From: a bacterium UBP4_UBA6127
Lineage (GTDB): Bacteria; UBP4; UBA4092
Direction of reading: 5' to 3'
DNA length: 64,000 nucleotides
Assembly: GCA_002428325.1 (NCBI GenBank)
Contig: DIVR01000010.1
Location: 36,015-100,014 of the forward strand
Part shown: positions 44,553-53,448 of the stretch, piece after piece
Position numbering within the stretch: the first letter of the stretch is position 1
Layout: every line of letters starts with the position of its first letter
The notes under the pieces: generated by a model
The model's database searches: none
What the model saw: the letters and a program-made list of their open reading frames with translations, nothing else
Told to the model about the DNA's origin: nothing
Program-made: the position numbers and the translations under genes

Positions 44553-46832
44553 ATGATGAATCTTCAGCAACTTTTAGATCAATGGAAAAATGATCCCGGT
44601 TTTACCAGAAATATCTCTGAGTGGAAAGTTATTCCGGCAAGAGCGGCTGAATTCTCTGATTTTCCTGAAACCTTGAATCCGCTGCTGATTGATGCTTTAA
44701 AGAAAAAAGGAATTCAAGCCCTCTACAGCCATCAGTCTGATGCTGTTTCAGCTATCCTGTCCGGTCGTGACACGGTCATTGTCACCCCTACGGCCTCAGG
44801 TAAAACCCTTTGTTACAACCTCCCGGTTTTGAATTCAATCCTCAGCGATTCTTCATCAAGAGCAATTTATCTTTTTCCGACTAAAGCGTTATCTCAAGAC
44901 CAGCTATCCGAAATGCATGACCTGATTACTTTATTAGATAAAGATATAAAGACATTTACCTATGATGGAGATACACCTGTCTCGGCTAGAAAAGCCATTC
45001 GTACAGCCGGGCATATCGTCATTACTAATCCGGATATGCTTCATTCTGGAATTTTGCCCCATCATACGGCATGGAATAAGCTTTTCGAGAACCTAAAATA
45101 TATTGTAATTGATGAAGTACATTCTTATCGGGGGATTTTTGGAAGCCATTTGGCAAATGTGATTCGAAGACTAAGGAGAATTTGCCGATTCTATGGGTCA
45201 GACCCTCTGTTTATTTGCTGTTCTGCGACCATTGCCAATCCAGGGGAATTAGCCCAAAAACTGGTTGAAAAAGAAATGGTATTAATTAATGAAAATGGCG
45301 CTCCGACTGGGGAAAAACATGTCATTTTTTATAATCCCCCAGTGATTAATAAAGAACTGGGTATCCGGAAGAGTTCCATCAAGGAGGCTTCCCGAATCTC
45401 CTCCATATTGATTAGAAATCAGATTCAAACCATTGTTTTTACTCGAAGCAGGGTTATTACAGAAATCTTGGTTACCTACCTGAAGGAAGCTGTTGCTGAG
45501 AAAATGGGGGGAGCTGAACGGGTACGGGGATATCGGGGAGGATATCTACCTCTTCAAAGGAGAGAAATAGAAAGAGGACTCAGGGATGGTTCAGTTTTGG
45601 GTGTTGTCAGTACTAATGCTTTGGAACTTGGAATAGATATTGGGGCCTTGGAGGCCTGTGTGATGGTTGGATACCCCGGAACTATTGCCAGTACCTGGCA
45701 GCAAGCCGGTCGGGCTGGCCGCAAAAACACGATTTCTGCCGCTATTATGATTTCAACGAGTGGTCCTTTAGATCAATTCATAATGAATCATCCTGAATAT
45801 TTCTTTGATAAAACACCTGAGATGGGTTTAATTAATCCTGATAATTTGATTATTATGGTCAATCATATCAAGTGTGCATCTTTCGAACTCCCTTTTTCAG
45901 AAGATGAAAACTATGGCAATGAATCCTTAAAAGAAATTCTCCTTTATCTAACCGAAGAGAAATTCCTTCGTTTTACGAATAATAAATATTACTGGATGAG
46001 TGATGTTTTTCCAGCTGAAAGCATCAGCTTGAGAACCGCTTCCACTGAGAATTTTGTGATTCTAGACAGTGCTGATAATTTCAGGGTTATTGGAGAAGTC
46101 GATGCATTCAGTGCGCCTCAATTGATTCATAAGGATGCTATTTATCTCCATGAAGCTCAGCAATACCAAATAACAGAACTTGATTGGAATGGGAAACGAG
46201 CCATCGTTAAACCTGTGAATGTTGATTACTACACGGATGCCCAGGATGATGTGAATATCCAGGTATTGGATGATATTAAGCAGTCCAATGTTTCCTGGGG
46301 TGAGAAACACTGGGGTGAAGTCATGGTTAAACGAATTACAACCATGTATAAGAAAATCAAGTTTCATACCCATGAAAATGTCGGGTGGGGGAAGGTTCAT
46401 CTCCCTGAACAGGAAATGGAAACGACTGCTTACTGGTTTCAATTCTCATCTGATATGGTCGAAAAATATTCCCCAGAAGAAGTCCAGGAAACTTTATCGG
46501 GACTCGCTAATCTAATGGGAAATATTGCACCTGTTTATCTTATGTGTGATTCCCGAGATCTGAGAACTGTTCCTCAGGTTCGTTCTCCCTATACAGGATT
46601 ACCCACTTTGTATATTTATGATGCTTATCCCGGGGGGATTGGTCTGGCTGAGAAAATATACGATATCCATGATTTACTTATTGAAGCGGCTCAAGGGTCT
46701 TTGAAATCATGTCCTTGTGAATCGGGATGCCCTTCCTGTGTTGGTCCTTTGATAGAAATTGGCGACAAGGGCAAGGGAATTTGTCTTGAAATCCTGAGTT
46801 CTCTAAAGAACCCAAAAAATCTTTCAGAATGA
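44553..46832 (+). CDS. DEAD/DEAH-box helicase with C-terminal DUF1998 (MrfA/YprA-like)
   Basis: The 759-residue protein has Walker A TPTASGKT (78-85), a DEVH box (VIDEVHSYRG, about 187-190), motif III CSATIANP and helicase C motifs VVSTNALELGIDIG and QQAGRAGRK. The DUF1998 zinc-binding cluster lies at Cys720, Cys722, Cys726 and Cys729. This architecture matches Bacillus subtilis MrfA (YprA), a repair helicase for mitomycin damage, without its partner MrfB here. GAGGTG upstream fits either of two adjacent ATG codons. It follows lgt after 38 bp. Confidence 0.9.
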   Translation: MMNLQQLLDQWKNDPGFTRNISEWKVIPARAAEFSDFPETLNPLLIDALKKKGIQALYSHQSDAVSAILSGRDTVIVTPTASGKTLCYNLPVLNSILSDSSSRAIYLFPTKALSQDQLSEMHDLITLLDKDIKTFTYDGDTPVSARKAIRTAGHIVITNPDMLHSGILPHHTAWNKLFENLKYIVIDEVHSYRGIFGSHLANVIRRLRRICRFYGSDPLFICCSATIANPGELAQKLVEKEMVLINENGAPTGEKHVIFYNPPVINKELGIRKSSIKEASRISSILIRNQIQTIVFTRSRVITEILVTYLKEAVAEKMGGAERVRGYRGGYLPLQRREIERGLRDGSVLGVVSTNALELGIDIGALEACVMVGYPGTIASTWQQAGRAGRKNTISAAIMISTSGPLDQFIMNHPEYFFDKTPEMGLINPDNLIIMVNHIKCASFELPFSEDENYGNESLKEILLYLTEEKFLRFTNNKYYWMSDVFPAESISLRTASTENFVILDSADNFRVIGEVDAFSAPQLIHKDAIYLHEAQQYQITELDWNGKRAIVKPVNVDYYTDAQDDVNIQVLDDIKQSNVSWGEKHWGEVMVKRITTMYKKIKFHTHENVGWGKVHLPEQEMETTAYWFQFSSDMVEKYSPEEVQETLSGLANLMGNIAPVYLMCDSRDLRTVPQVRSPYTGLPTLYIYDAYPGGIGLAEKIYDIHDLLIEAAQGSLKSCPCESGCPSCVGPLIEIGDKGKGICLEILSSLKNPKNLSE

Positions 46833-46920
46833 TTTGAAATATAAGTAAAATCTTGTATAATAAATATCTACCCGATAGTTAATATGTCAGATGATTTCTT
46901 TCACTGATACAAAATTATCC

Positions 46921-46950
46921 TTGACAATCAGATCGTATCCTTCTTAGAGT
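46921..46950 (+). promoter_or_regulatory. Candidate promoter of tRNA-Val
   Basis: TTGACA (46921-46926) and TAGAGT (46945-46950, four of six matches) are separated by 18 bases, about 37 bases before the tRNA. Confidence 0.45.
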
Positions 46951-46986
46951 AATAGATTGTCATAATAGAGTACAGGTTATGGTAAA

Positions 46987-47063
46987 GGGCGCTTAGCTCA
47001 GGTGGTTAGAGTGCTACCTTGACATGGTAGAGGTCACAGGTTCGAGTCCTGTAGCGCCCACCA
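46987..47063 (+). tRNA. tRNA-Val (anticodon GAC)
   Basis: The 77-base sequence folds into a full cloverleaf. The acceptor GGGCGCT pairs with AGCGCCC. The D-arm starts at GCTC. The anticodon arm CTACC-TTGACAT-GGTAG has GAC at 47021-47023, and the T-arm ACAGG-TTCGAGT-CCTGT follows. The 3' CCA is encoded. It reads valine codon GUC (and GUU by wobble). It stands alone ahead of the lpx genes. Confidence 0.95.
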
Positions 47064-47121
47064 TTTAATTTCTGAAAGGTTTTCTTTTGCCAAGAAGGAA
47101 AGCAACGGTTTAAAACCAAGT

Positions 47122-47928
47122 ATGCAATCTTCATTCAGCGAGACTACTATTCATCCCACCTCTGTAGTCAGCCTTAAAGCCAAAATAGGTAAAGGTGTTT
47201 TCATAGGTCCATTTTGTGTTATTGGAGACAATGTTACCATTGGTGATGGAACCTATCTTCAATCCCATGTATCTCTTGATGGATGGACAATCATTGGTTC
47301 TCACTGCCGAATTTACAGCCATGCTGTGATAGGTGGTGAACCTCAAGACCTTAAATATAAAGGTGGAGAGAGTTATGTCATTATCGGGGATAATACCGTA
47401 ATTCGTGAATTTGTTACTGTTAATCGAGGGACTCTCGTTGGAGATAAAACCATCATTGGTAGCTATAATCTTTTAATGGCTTATGTCCATGTCGCCCATA
47501 ACTGTGTTATGGGTGATCATATTGTTATGGCGAATTCGGCAACCCTGGCCGGTCATGTGACCCTGGAAAGTTATGCGATTATCGGGGGGCTTTCCGGTAT
47601 CCACCAATTTGTTAAAGTTGGGGCCTATAGTTTAATTGGCGGCTGCTCAAAAGTTACCCAGGATGTGCCACCCTATATTAAAGCTGATGGTCATCCCGTA
47701 GTTCCTCATGGGTTAAATTCTCTGGGATTAAAACGAAATGGGTTCAGCGATGAGAATATTGCCCATCTAAAACATGCCTATAAACTTCTCTACCGTTCCA
47801 ATTTACCTTTAGAACAGTCCATGGCTCAGATTGAGCAAGAATGTGGAAATTCTGATGAAGTGAAGCATTTTATAGAATTTATCAGGGATTCACAATCTAG
47901 CGCGCATCATCGGGGCATCTGCCGGTAA
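47122..47928 (+). CDS. lpxA: UDP-N-acetylglucosamine acyltransferase
   Basis: LpxA transfers a 3-hydroxyacyl chain from ACP to UDP-GlcNAc, the first step of lipid A synthesis. The 268-residue trimeric left-handed beta-helix shows hexapeptide repeats from residue 10 (IHPTSVVSLKAKIGKGVFIG). The catalytic His lies in MAYVHVAHNCVMGDH. The C-terminal helical region (LNSLGLKRNGFSDENIAHLK) is normal. It begins the lpxA-lpxI-oxidoreductase-lpxB operon. Confidence 0.96.
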   Translation: MQSSFSETTIHPTSVVSLKAKIGKGVFIGPFCVIGDNVTIGDGTYLQSHVSLDGWTIIGSHCRIYSHAVIGGEPQDLKYKGGESYVIIGDNTVIREFVTVNRGTLVGDKTIIGSYNLLMAYVHVAHNCVMGDHIVMANSATLAGHVTLESYAIIGGLSGIHQFVKVGAYSLIGGCSKVTQDVPPYIKADGHPVVPHGLNSLGLKRNGFSDENIAHLKHAYKLLYRSNLPLEQSMAQIEQECGNSDEVKHFIEFIRDSQSSAHHRGICR

Positions 47929-47963
47929 GGTAAATTCATATTGAAAAAGGGGAATCCATGTAA

Positions 47964-48797
47964 ATGGATAAGATACTTTTTGACCGTCCTCGGAAAATTG
48001 GATTAATTGCAGGGGAGGGTGAATATCCTCTATTACTCTCACAAGTAGCTATCTCTCATGGGACCGAAATCATAGGTATTGGATTTGAAGGAATGACCTG
48101 GCCTGAAATTGGCGATGTCATTCCTGATTTTATTTGGGTCAAATTTGGGCAGATAGAACCCATTATCCAGGGATTTGTTGAACATAATGTGACTCAAGCC
48201 ATGTTTGCCGGACGCATTAAACAATCTGTCATATTTGAATCCAAGGATTTCGACCCTATTGTCAAAAACACCCTAGCGAAACTCCCTAATCAGCAGGCTG
48301 ATTCATTGATTGGGGCTGCCGCCAATGCCTTTGGAATGTTTGGCGTAAATTTTCTGGATGGCCGTACTTTCATGGAATCCCATATTGCAATGGAAGGATT
48401 AATGACCCATAAGAGTCTCACCGATGACCAATTACGGGATATCGAATATGGTTATCGCATAGCCAAACATATTGCCGAAGAAGATATCGGGCAGACAGTG
48501 GTGGTCAAAAATAGAGCTGTTTTAGCTATTGAAGCGATTGAAGGAACGGATAATACTATAAAAAGGGCCATTCAACTTGGGAAGGATAACTTCACCATTG
48601 TCAAAGTCAGTAAGCCTCAGCAGGATTTTAGATATGATATACCTGTGATTGGCCCGGGTACCGTTAATTTGTGTTCTCAGGCTGAGAATATCATCATTGC
48701 TGTGGAATCTGAGAAGACTTTAATGTTGAATCGGGATACAATTATCGCTGAAGCTGATGATAAAGGTGTTTCTATATTTGGAGTGAAAACCAATTGA
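47964..48797 (+). CDS. lpxI: UDP-2,3-diacylglucosamine pyrophosphatase LpxI
   Basis: LpxI (DUF1009) hydrolyses UDP-2,3-diacylglucosamine to lipid X, replacing LpxH. The 277-residue protein has the N-terminal Rossmann-like part (KIGLIAGEGEYPLLLSQVA), FAGRIKQSVIF and a C-terminal hydrolase part (EDIGQTVVVKNRAVLAIEAI, EGTDNTIKRA). The gene lies 35 bp after lpxA. Its stop overlaps the TTG start of the next gene by four bases. LpxI was first shown in Caulobacter, where it also sits beside lpxA and lpxB. Confidence 0.95.
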   Translation: MDKILFDRPRKIGLIAGEGEYPLLLSQVAISHGTEIIGIGFEGMTWPEIGDVIPDFIWVKFGQIEPIIQGFVEHNVTQAMFAGRIKQSVIFESKDFDPIVKNTLAKLPNQQADSLIGAAANAFGMFGVNFLDGRTFMESHIAMEGLMTHKSLTDDQLRDIEYGYRIAKHIAEEDIGQTVVVKNRAVLAIEAIEGTDNTIKRAIQLGKDNFTIVKVSKPQQDFRYDIPVIGPGTVNLCSQAENIIIAVESEKTLMLNRDTIIAEADDKGVSIFGVKTN

Positions 48798-49741
48798 ATA
48801 GAAAAAAGAAGATAAAACTGGCTGTCATTGGGGTTGGGCATTTAGGACAATATCATGTAAAGAATCTGAGTTCCTTACCTGATGTCGAATTGGTGGGTGT
48901 TATGGACACCAATCACCAAAGGGCTTTGGAAATCTCACATCGATATAATGTACCTGTCATTGATAGATATGATGATCTTCTGGGAAAAGTAAATGGGGTT
49001 ACCGTGGTGGTACCTACTTCCCATCATTATGAAGTGGGTAAATTCTTTTTGGAAAATAAGATACATACACTTCTCGAAAAACCCATTACTTCAACCTTAA
49101 AAGAAGCTTCCGAACTGGTGCAGTTAGCTAAAGAAAATAATGTCCTGCTCCAGGTCGGCCATGTTGAGCGTTTCAATGCCGGGATGTTGAAATTGAAAGA
49201 ATACATCCATGACCCCAAGTTTATTGAGGGACATCGGTTGGCTCCGTTTGATCCAAGGGTCAAAGATATCGGGGTGGTTATGGATTTGATGATTCATGAC
49301 ATTGATATCGTATTGTCTCTTATTCATTCAGACATCAGTAAAATAGATGCAGTAGGTGTCAGAGTGCTGACTCCCCACGAAGATATAGCCAATGCCCGCA
49401 TCACCTTTCATAATGGTTGTATCGTTAATTTGACCGCCAGCCGGGTTTCAATGCAGAAAATGAGGAAAATCCGTTTCTTCCAGGAAAATGCCTATTTCTC
49501 CCTGGATTATGTGAAACCTGAATTGGAAATATATCGAAAAGTTACAGACGGTAAGAAAACCTCCATTCAAACCGAACAGTATGTTTTTGATGCCAATGAA
49601 TCTTTAAAAAAAGAGTTGGAATCATTTGTCCAGAGTATTCAGGAAGGTAACCCTCCCGTAGTGACCGGTGAAAAAGCCAAAGATGCTTTGGAAGTTGCTT
49701 TAGAAATCACAGAACAGATTAATCATTTAAAAATCCAATAA
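48794..49741 (+). CDS. Gfo/Idh/MocA-family oxidoreductase within the lpx operon
   Basis: A 315-residue NAD(P)-dependent oxidoreductase. The Rossmann nucleotide motif is KLAVIGVGHLGQYHVKNL, followed by LEKPITSTLKEASELV. The catalytic-lysine region is EKP. The MVMDLMIHDIDIVL stretch carries the family His. The start is TTG, overlapping lpxI. GnnA, which oxidises UDP-GlcNAc at C3 for lipid A with amide-linked chains, belongs to this family, but its partner aminotransferase GnnB is not here. A role in modifying lipid A sugars is therefore only inferred from position. Confidence 0.85.
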   Translation: MNRKKKIKLAVIGVGHLGQYHVKNLSSLPDVELVGVMDTNHQRALEISHRYNVPVIDRYDDLLGKVNGVTVVVPTSHHYEVGKFFLENKIHTLLEKPITSTLKEASELVQLAKENNVLLQVGHVERFNAGMLKLKEYIHDPKFIEGHRLAPFDPRVKDIGVVMDLMIHDIDIVLSLIHSDISKIDAVGVRVLTPHEDIANARITFHNGCIVNLTASRVSMQKMRKIRFFQENAYFSLDYVKPELEIYRKVTDGKKTSIQTEQYVFDANESLKKELESFVQSIQEGNPPVVTGEKAKDALEVALEITEQINHLKIQ

Positions 49742-49755
49742 TTCGGACTCACGAT

Positions 49756-50895
49756 ATGCCTAAACTCTTTATCGTTGCTGGTGAAGAATCCAGTGACCTT
49801 CATGCGGCCAACTTATTCCTTAAGCTGAAAGAATTGTCTCCGGAGATCAAGGCTTATGGAGTAGGGGGACAACGGATGGCCGGCGTTGGGGTCCATCTGT
49901 TGGAAGATATGGCCAGCCATGCTGTGATTGGCTTTTGGGAAGTTCTCAAAAAATATGTGTATTTTAAAAAAGTCATGGAATCATCTATCCAATGGCTTAA
50001 GGAGAACCGGCCCGATGCGGTTATCCTGGTGGACAGCCCAGGATTCAACCTCAGGTTAGCCGGGAGAATTCAAGGGTTAGGGATTCCCATTATTTATTAT
50101 ATTTGTCCTCAGGTCTGGGCTTGGGGACATAATCGAGTCCATCAGATTGAAAAACTTATCGATAAGATGATGGTGATTCTTCCTTTTGAGACCAGATTAT
50201 TTCAGAACTCAGAATTGGAAACCGTATTTGTTGGTCATCCTTTATTGGATATTATCAAGGTAAATAAAACACGGGAGTTCCTCTGCCGGGAAGCTCATCT
50301 GGATACTCAATCCCCCTTGATTACTTTCCTGCCTGGCAGCCGGCATCAGGAGATTGAACATCATCTTCCTGTCATGATAGAGGCTGCTAAAAGAATCTGC
50401 CGGGATATGCCTAACGCTCAATTTGTTCTGGTTCTGGCTAATTCAAAAGACCTGACCCGTGTCAAAAAGATGGCTGAATCCTGCTCTTATCCTCTGGCTA
50501 TTGTCACTGAAGATAAATATGATTGGAGAGCTGCCTGTGATGTCGCCATGGTTTGCTCAGGGACCGCCACCTTGGAAACAGCTATTCTGGGAATTCCTAT
50601 GGTAATTGTATATAAAGTGGCCTGGCCCACTTATATCCTGGCCCGGTGGTTGATAAAAATACCTTATATCGGATTAGTGAATGTGGTGGCTGAAAAGAAA
50701 ATCGTTAGCGAGTTGATTCAGCATGAACTAACCGCAGATAACCTTGCCAGTGAGACGATGCGTCTTTTGAAGGATGAGGAAATATACCAGGGAGTTAAAC
50801 AGGAATTAGTGAGAGTTCGCCATGCTTTGGGCGATAGTGGAGCCTCTCAAAATGCCGCCATGGAGATATTGAAAACCATTCAAAAGACTCTTTAA
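49756..50895 (+). CDS. lpxB: Lipid-A-disaccharide synthase
   Basis: LpxB joins lipid X and UDP-diacylglucosamine, giving the lipid A disaccharide. The 379-residue GT19 enzyme has FIVAGEESSDLHAANLF, VLVDSPGFNLRLA, YYICPQVWAWGHNRVHQIEK and VCSGTATLETAILGIPMV. It ends the operon 14 bp after the oxidoreductase gene, with a strong terminator behind. Confidence 0.97.
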   Translation: MPKLFIVAGEESSDLHAANLFLKLKELSPEIKAYGVGGQRMAGVGVHLLEDMASHAVIGFWEVLKKYVYFKKVMESSIQWLKENRPDAVILVDSPGFNLRLAGRIQGLGIPIIYYICPQVWAWGHNRVHQIEKLIDKMMVILPFETRLFQNSELETVFVGHPLLDIIKVNKTREFLCREAHLDTQSPLITFLPGSRHQEIEHHLPVMIEAAKRICRDMPNAQFVLVLANSKDLTRVKKMAESCSYPLAIVTEDKYDWRAACDVAMVCSGTATLETAILGIPMVIVYKVAWPTYILARWLIKIPYIGLVNVVAEKKIVSELIQHELTADNLASETMRLLKDEEIYQGVKQELVRVRHALGDSGASQNAAMEILKTIQKTL

Positions 50896-50920
50896 ACGGA
50901 ATATCTTTCTTGAAAATATT

Positions 50921-50955
50921 AAAGGCAGGCCTCTAATGAAAGAGTGCCTGCCTTT
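50921..50955. terminator. Bidirectional terminator between lpxB and the MIP18-family gene
   Basis: AAAGGCAGGC-CTCT and AGAG-(T)-GCCTGCCTTT form 14 pairs with one bulged base around AATGAA. It lies in the 81-base convergent gap, 26 bases after lpxB and 22 bases after the minus-strand stop. Short T-runs close both ends. Confidence 0.85.
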
Positions 50956-50976
50956 AAAAATAGTTTGGAATAATTC

Positions 50977-51282
50977 CTAATTATCAGGAAATCCCAGGAG
51001 TTTTTTTCCTTCAGGACTTATCATGTCAGGATTCCAGGGGGGATCCCAGACAATTTCCACATTCGCTTCCTGGACATTGGGAAGCTCCATGACCTTTTTC
51101 TTTGCTTCTTCCGCAATAAAGGTGCTCATATGGCATCCCCGGGTTGTCAGGGTCATCTTGATTTTAACGGTACTATCCAGGATGGATACATCATATATTA
51201 ATCCCAGATCCACAATATTGACTGGAATTTCTGGATCTTTACATTCTTTCAAGGCATTCATGACTTCTATTTCACTGATCAT
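50977..51282 (-). CDS. MIP18-family (DUF59) iron-sulfur assembly protein
   Basis: A 101-residue protein of the SufT/PaaD/MIP18 type: EIEVMNALKECKDPEIPVNI, DLGLIYDVSI and TLTTRGCHMST with the conserved Cys50. The C-terminal VWDPPWNPDMISPEGKKLLG is standard. These proteins help mature Fe-S proteins. It lies 33 bp after mrp, which carries a related domain at its N-terminus, so the two probably work together. Confidence 0.92.
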   Translation of the reverse strand: MISEIEVMNALKECKDPEIPVNIVDLGLIYDVSILDSTVKIKMTLTTRGCHMSTFIAEEAKKKVMELPNVQEANVEIVWDPPWNPDMISPEGKKLLGFPDN

Positions 51283-51315
51283 TTCTCAATACCTCTTTCA
51301 ATATGGACTGATGGA

Positions 51316-52389
51316 TTACAGATTTAAGGGAGCAGTCGCTACCATTCTTTGGGCAATTTCAATAAAAGCTTTAGTTTGGGGGCTATCCGGATTGGCAACT
51401 ACAATCGGTTTGCCTGCATCGCCGTCTTCCCTGATTTCCGGGTCTAGTGGGATTTCTCCCAGGAAAGGCAGTCCCTGCCGTTCAGCCTCTTTCTGGCCGC
51501 CACCGGTGCTGAAGATATTGGTTCTTTCATTGCAATGGGGGCAGAGAAAATAAGACATATTTTCTACAATGCCGAATATTGGAACATTGATTTTCTGAAA
51601 CATGCCCACCCCTTTTTTTACATCTATTAACGCTACATCCTGGGGGGTTGTTACCATTACCGTTCCTGTCAAAGGAACCAGCTGAGAGAGGCTTAATTGG
51701 GCATCGCCGGTTCCCGGGGGAAGATCGATAATGAGGAAATCCAGTTCTCCCCACTGAACCCCTTTTAAGAATTGTTTTACGGCGGTCTGGATCATGGGCC
51801 CACGCCAGATGACCGGTTCATCTTCTTTGATTAGAAACCCAATGGACATGATGGCCAGATTATATTGCATGATGGGTAAAAGGATATCATTTTCAATCAG
51901 TTTAGGCATTTCCCGGGTTCCCATCATTGTTGGGATACTGGGTCCATATATGTCGCAGTCCAATAAACCCGTTTTGAATCCCAGATGTTGAAGGGCACAA
52001 GCCAGATTTACAGCAACGGTAGATTTTCCGACCCCGCCTTTTCCACTGGCAACCGCAACGATATTTTTGACACCGGGAATTGCCTCCTGGTCGGCCCAGG
52101 GATCCTGGTTGTTTTGCGGGGGTTGTTTCTTAGCCGGCTCTGCCGGTTCCTGATAACTGACGGTTATTTCTTTGATTCCATCCAGGTCTTTGATTCGCCC
52201 ATGAATATCCTGGGCAATCTGTTCTTTAGTTTCATCTTTCAGCCCTTTGGCCGATAATTCAATCTTAACGATTCCATCGCATTCCGTTACTCTTTTTACA
52301 AAACCAAAGGATACAATATCTCGGCTGAATCCCGGATATTTCACTTCCTTTAATTTCTGTTCGATTGCATGTACTTGTTCACTGGACAT
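51316..52389 (-). CDS. mrp: Mrp/ApbC iron-sulfur cluster carrier P-loop ATPase
   Basis: The 357-residue protein has an N-terminal MIP18-like domain (about 1-80) and a ParA/MinD-type ATPase domain. Walker A with the signature lysine is VASGKGGVGKST (113-124). DCDIYGPSIPTMMG, DLPPGTGDAQL and the cluster-binding Cys283/Cys286 (CPHC) follow. Mrp proteins bind and transfer 4Fe-4S clusters. The neighbouring gene is a separate MIP18 protein. Confidence 0.95.
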   Translation of the reverse strand: MSSEQVHAIEQKLKEVKYPGFSRDIVSFGFVKRVTECDGIVKIELSAKGLKDETKEQIAQDIHGRIKDLDGIKEITVSYQEPAEPAKKQPPQNNQDPWADQEAIPGVKNIVAVASGKGGVGKSTVAVNLACALQHLGFKTGLLDCDIYGPSIPTMMGTREMPKLIENDILLPIMQYNLAIMSIGFLIKEDEPVIWRGPMIQTAVKQFLKGVQWGELDFLIIDLPPGTGDAQLSLSQLVPLTGTVMVTTPQDVALIDVKKGVGMFQKINVPIFGIVENMSYFLCPHCNERTNIFSTGGGQKEAERQGLPFLGEIPLDPEIREDGDAGKPIVVANPDSPQTKAFIEIAQRMVATAPLNL

Positions 52390-52693
52390 TTGCTATCCTT
52401 TTCACTCTTGTTTTTGATTCATCTTTTTTATTCTACCATGACCCCTTATTATTGACAAAAATACTAAGGATATAGATGCAGGAAGGTTAATTTAAGGCCG
52501 GGGGGAGACCCAGGCTGATGGTTACAGCCTGGGTCCCGGTTCGGTGAAAAGGAGAAGGATTAGCTGGAATCAGCCACGATGGGTGAAGAGGGGGTAAGGT
52601 CACAAGTTAAAACGGTTTTACAGGGGAGTGTAACTGTGGTAACATACCTTATTTTGGACTGAAAGATATCCACCAAAGGATTCAAGAAACGGC
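52390..52693. other. Divergent intergenic region between mrp and the membrane cluster
   Basis: This 304-base gap contains the GACCCAGGCTG hairpin at 52507-52535. It must hold the promoter of the eight-gene cluster, but I could not find a near-consensus one. Confidence 0.5.
52507..52535. repeat. Hairpin repeat, GACCCAGGCTG family, copy 2
   Basis: GACCCAGGCTG, ATGGTTA and CAGCCTGGGTC give a perfect 11-bp stem. It is the inverted equivalent of the hairpin at 40090-40118 with one loop difference, so one element appears to have been copied in opposite orientations. Confidence 0.75.
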
Positions 52694-53113
52694 ATGGAAG
52701 GAAAAGACATTCTGAGTTGGCAGGTAGAACCGTATAAAGAATCCTGGTTAAAGACAATTTGTGTAATTTTATTTCTGTTGTCTGTTATTGTGATTGTTCA
52801 AGTTAGTTTTAGGGAAGGCGTTTTGACAGCCATCTCCATCGTGGTACTGGCAGGTTCTTTACTCAGGTTTTTCTTGATAACCCGATATGAGTTATCTCCC
52901 CAGGGTATAACTGTCGGGTATATGAGAATGGAAAAAAAACACAGTTGGGAGAAATTCCAATGTTATTATTCCTGCCCCAAAGGCGTCCAGCTATCCACCA
53001 TGGTAAAGCCCAGCCGGTTAGACAGTTTCCGGGGGCTATATATAATATATGGGAAGCAAAATCGGGAAGAAGTATTGAAGTATTTGGGAACCTATTTGAA
53101 TGAAGCAAAATAA
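52694..53113 (+). CDS. Small membrane protein with PH-like C-terminus, cluster gene 1
   Basis: The 139-residue protein has two closely spaced membrane helices (about 20-37 and 42-60). A short beta-rich cytosolic part follows (about 65-135: YELSPQGITVGYMRMEKKHS, then WEKFQCYY), resembling bacterial PH-like domains. No function is known. It opens the eight-gene membrane cluster and its end overlaps the next gene by 14 bases, which suggests coupled translation. Confidence 0.7.
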   Translation: MEGKDILSWQVEPYKESWLKTICVILFLLSVIVIVQVSFREGVLTAISIVVLAGSLLRFFLITRYELSPQGITVGYMRMEKKHSWEKFQCYYSCPKGVQLSTMVKPSRLDSFRGLYIIYGKQNREEVLKYLGTYLNEAK

Positions 53114-53441
53114 GACTCCAATACCGAAAACCTTACGGCAGAAATTGGAACATGCCTTTGCTGTGAAATCTGATAACCCTCTGACCGAGGAAGAATTATC
53201 AGTCTTGAATAAAACAGTTGATTTTATTGTAAGAAGGAAAATGGAAGCTACCGTGATTCTTGCATTACAATCATTATCACCCATGAATTTTATCGGAAGC
53301 CAGATTTTGGTAGTCTTAGAGCCATTTTTAGACCCGTTGATACCCCCGGGTGATTACCAGAAATTGATTAGAATCCTGGAAGACCGCCAGGGGATTGAAT
53401 TATTTATCCGAAAAATTGAAAACAAATCCCAAAAAGGGTAA
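53100..53441 (+). CDS. Small conserved-looking helical protein, cluster gene 2
   Basis: A 113-residue protein without a signal peptide. A helical N-terminus leads to an amphipathic-to-hydrophobic segment (VILALQSLSPMNFIGSQILV) that could contact the membrane, then LEPFLDPLIPPGDYQKLIRI and a charged tail. I do not recognise the family. It overlaps gene 1 and ends seven bases before the chosen GlmL start. Confidence 0.6.
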   Translation: MKQNKTPIPKTLRQKLEHAFAVKSDNPLTEEELSVLNKTVDFIVRRKMEATVILALQSLSPMNFIGSQILVVLEPFLDPLIPPGDYQKLIRILEDRQGIELFIRKIENKSQKG

Positions 53442-53448
53442 TACGGAT

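Noticed and set aside
53395..53448. Upstream TTG start for the GlmL protein
   Set aside because: The extra 18 residues lie over the end of the previous gene and before the usual family N-terminus. The ATG at 53449 gives the family length.
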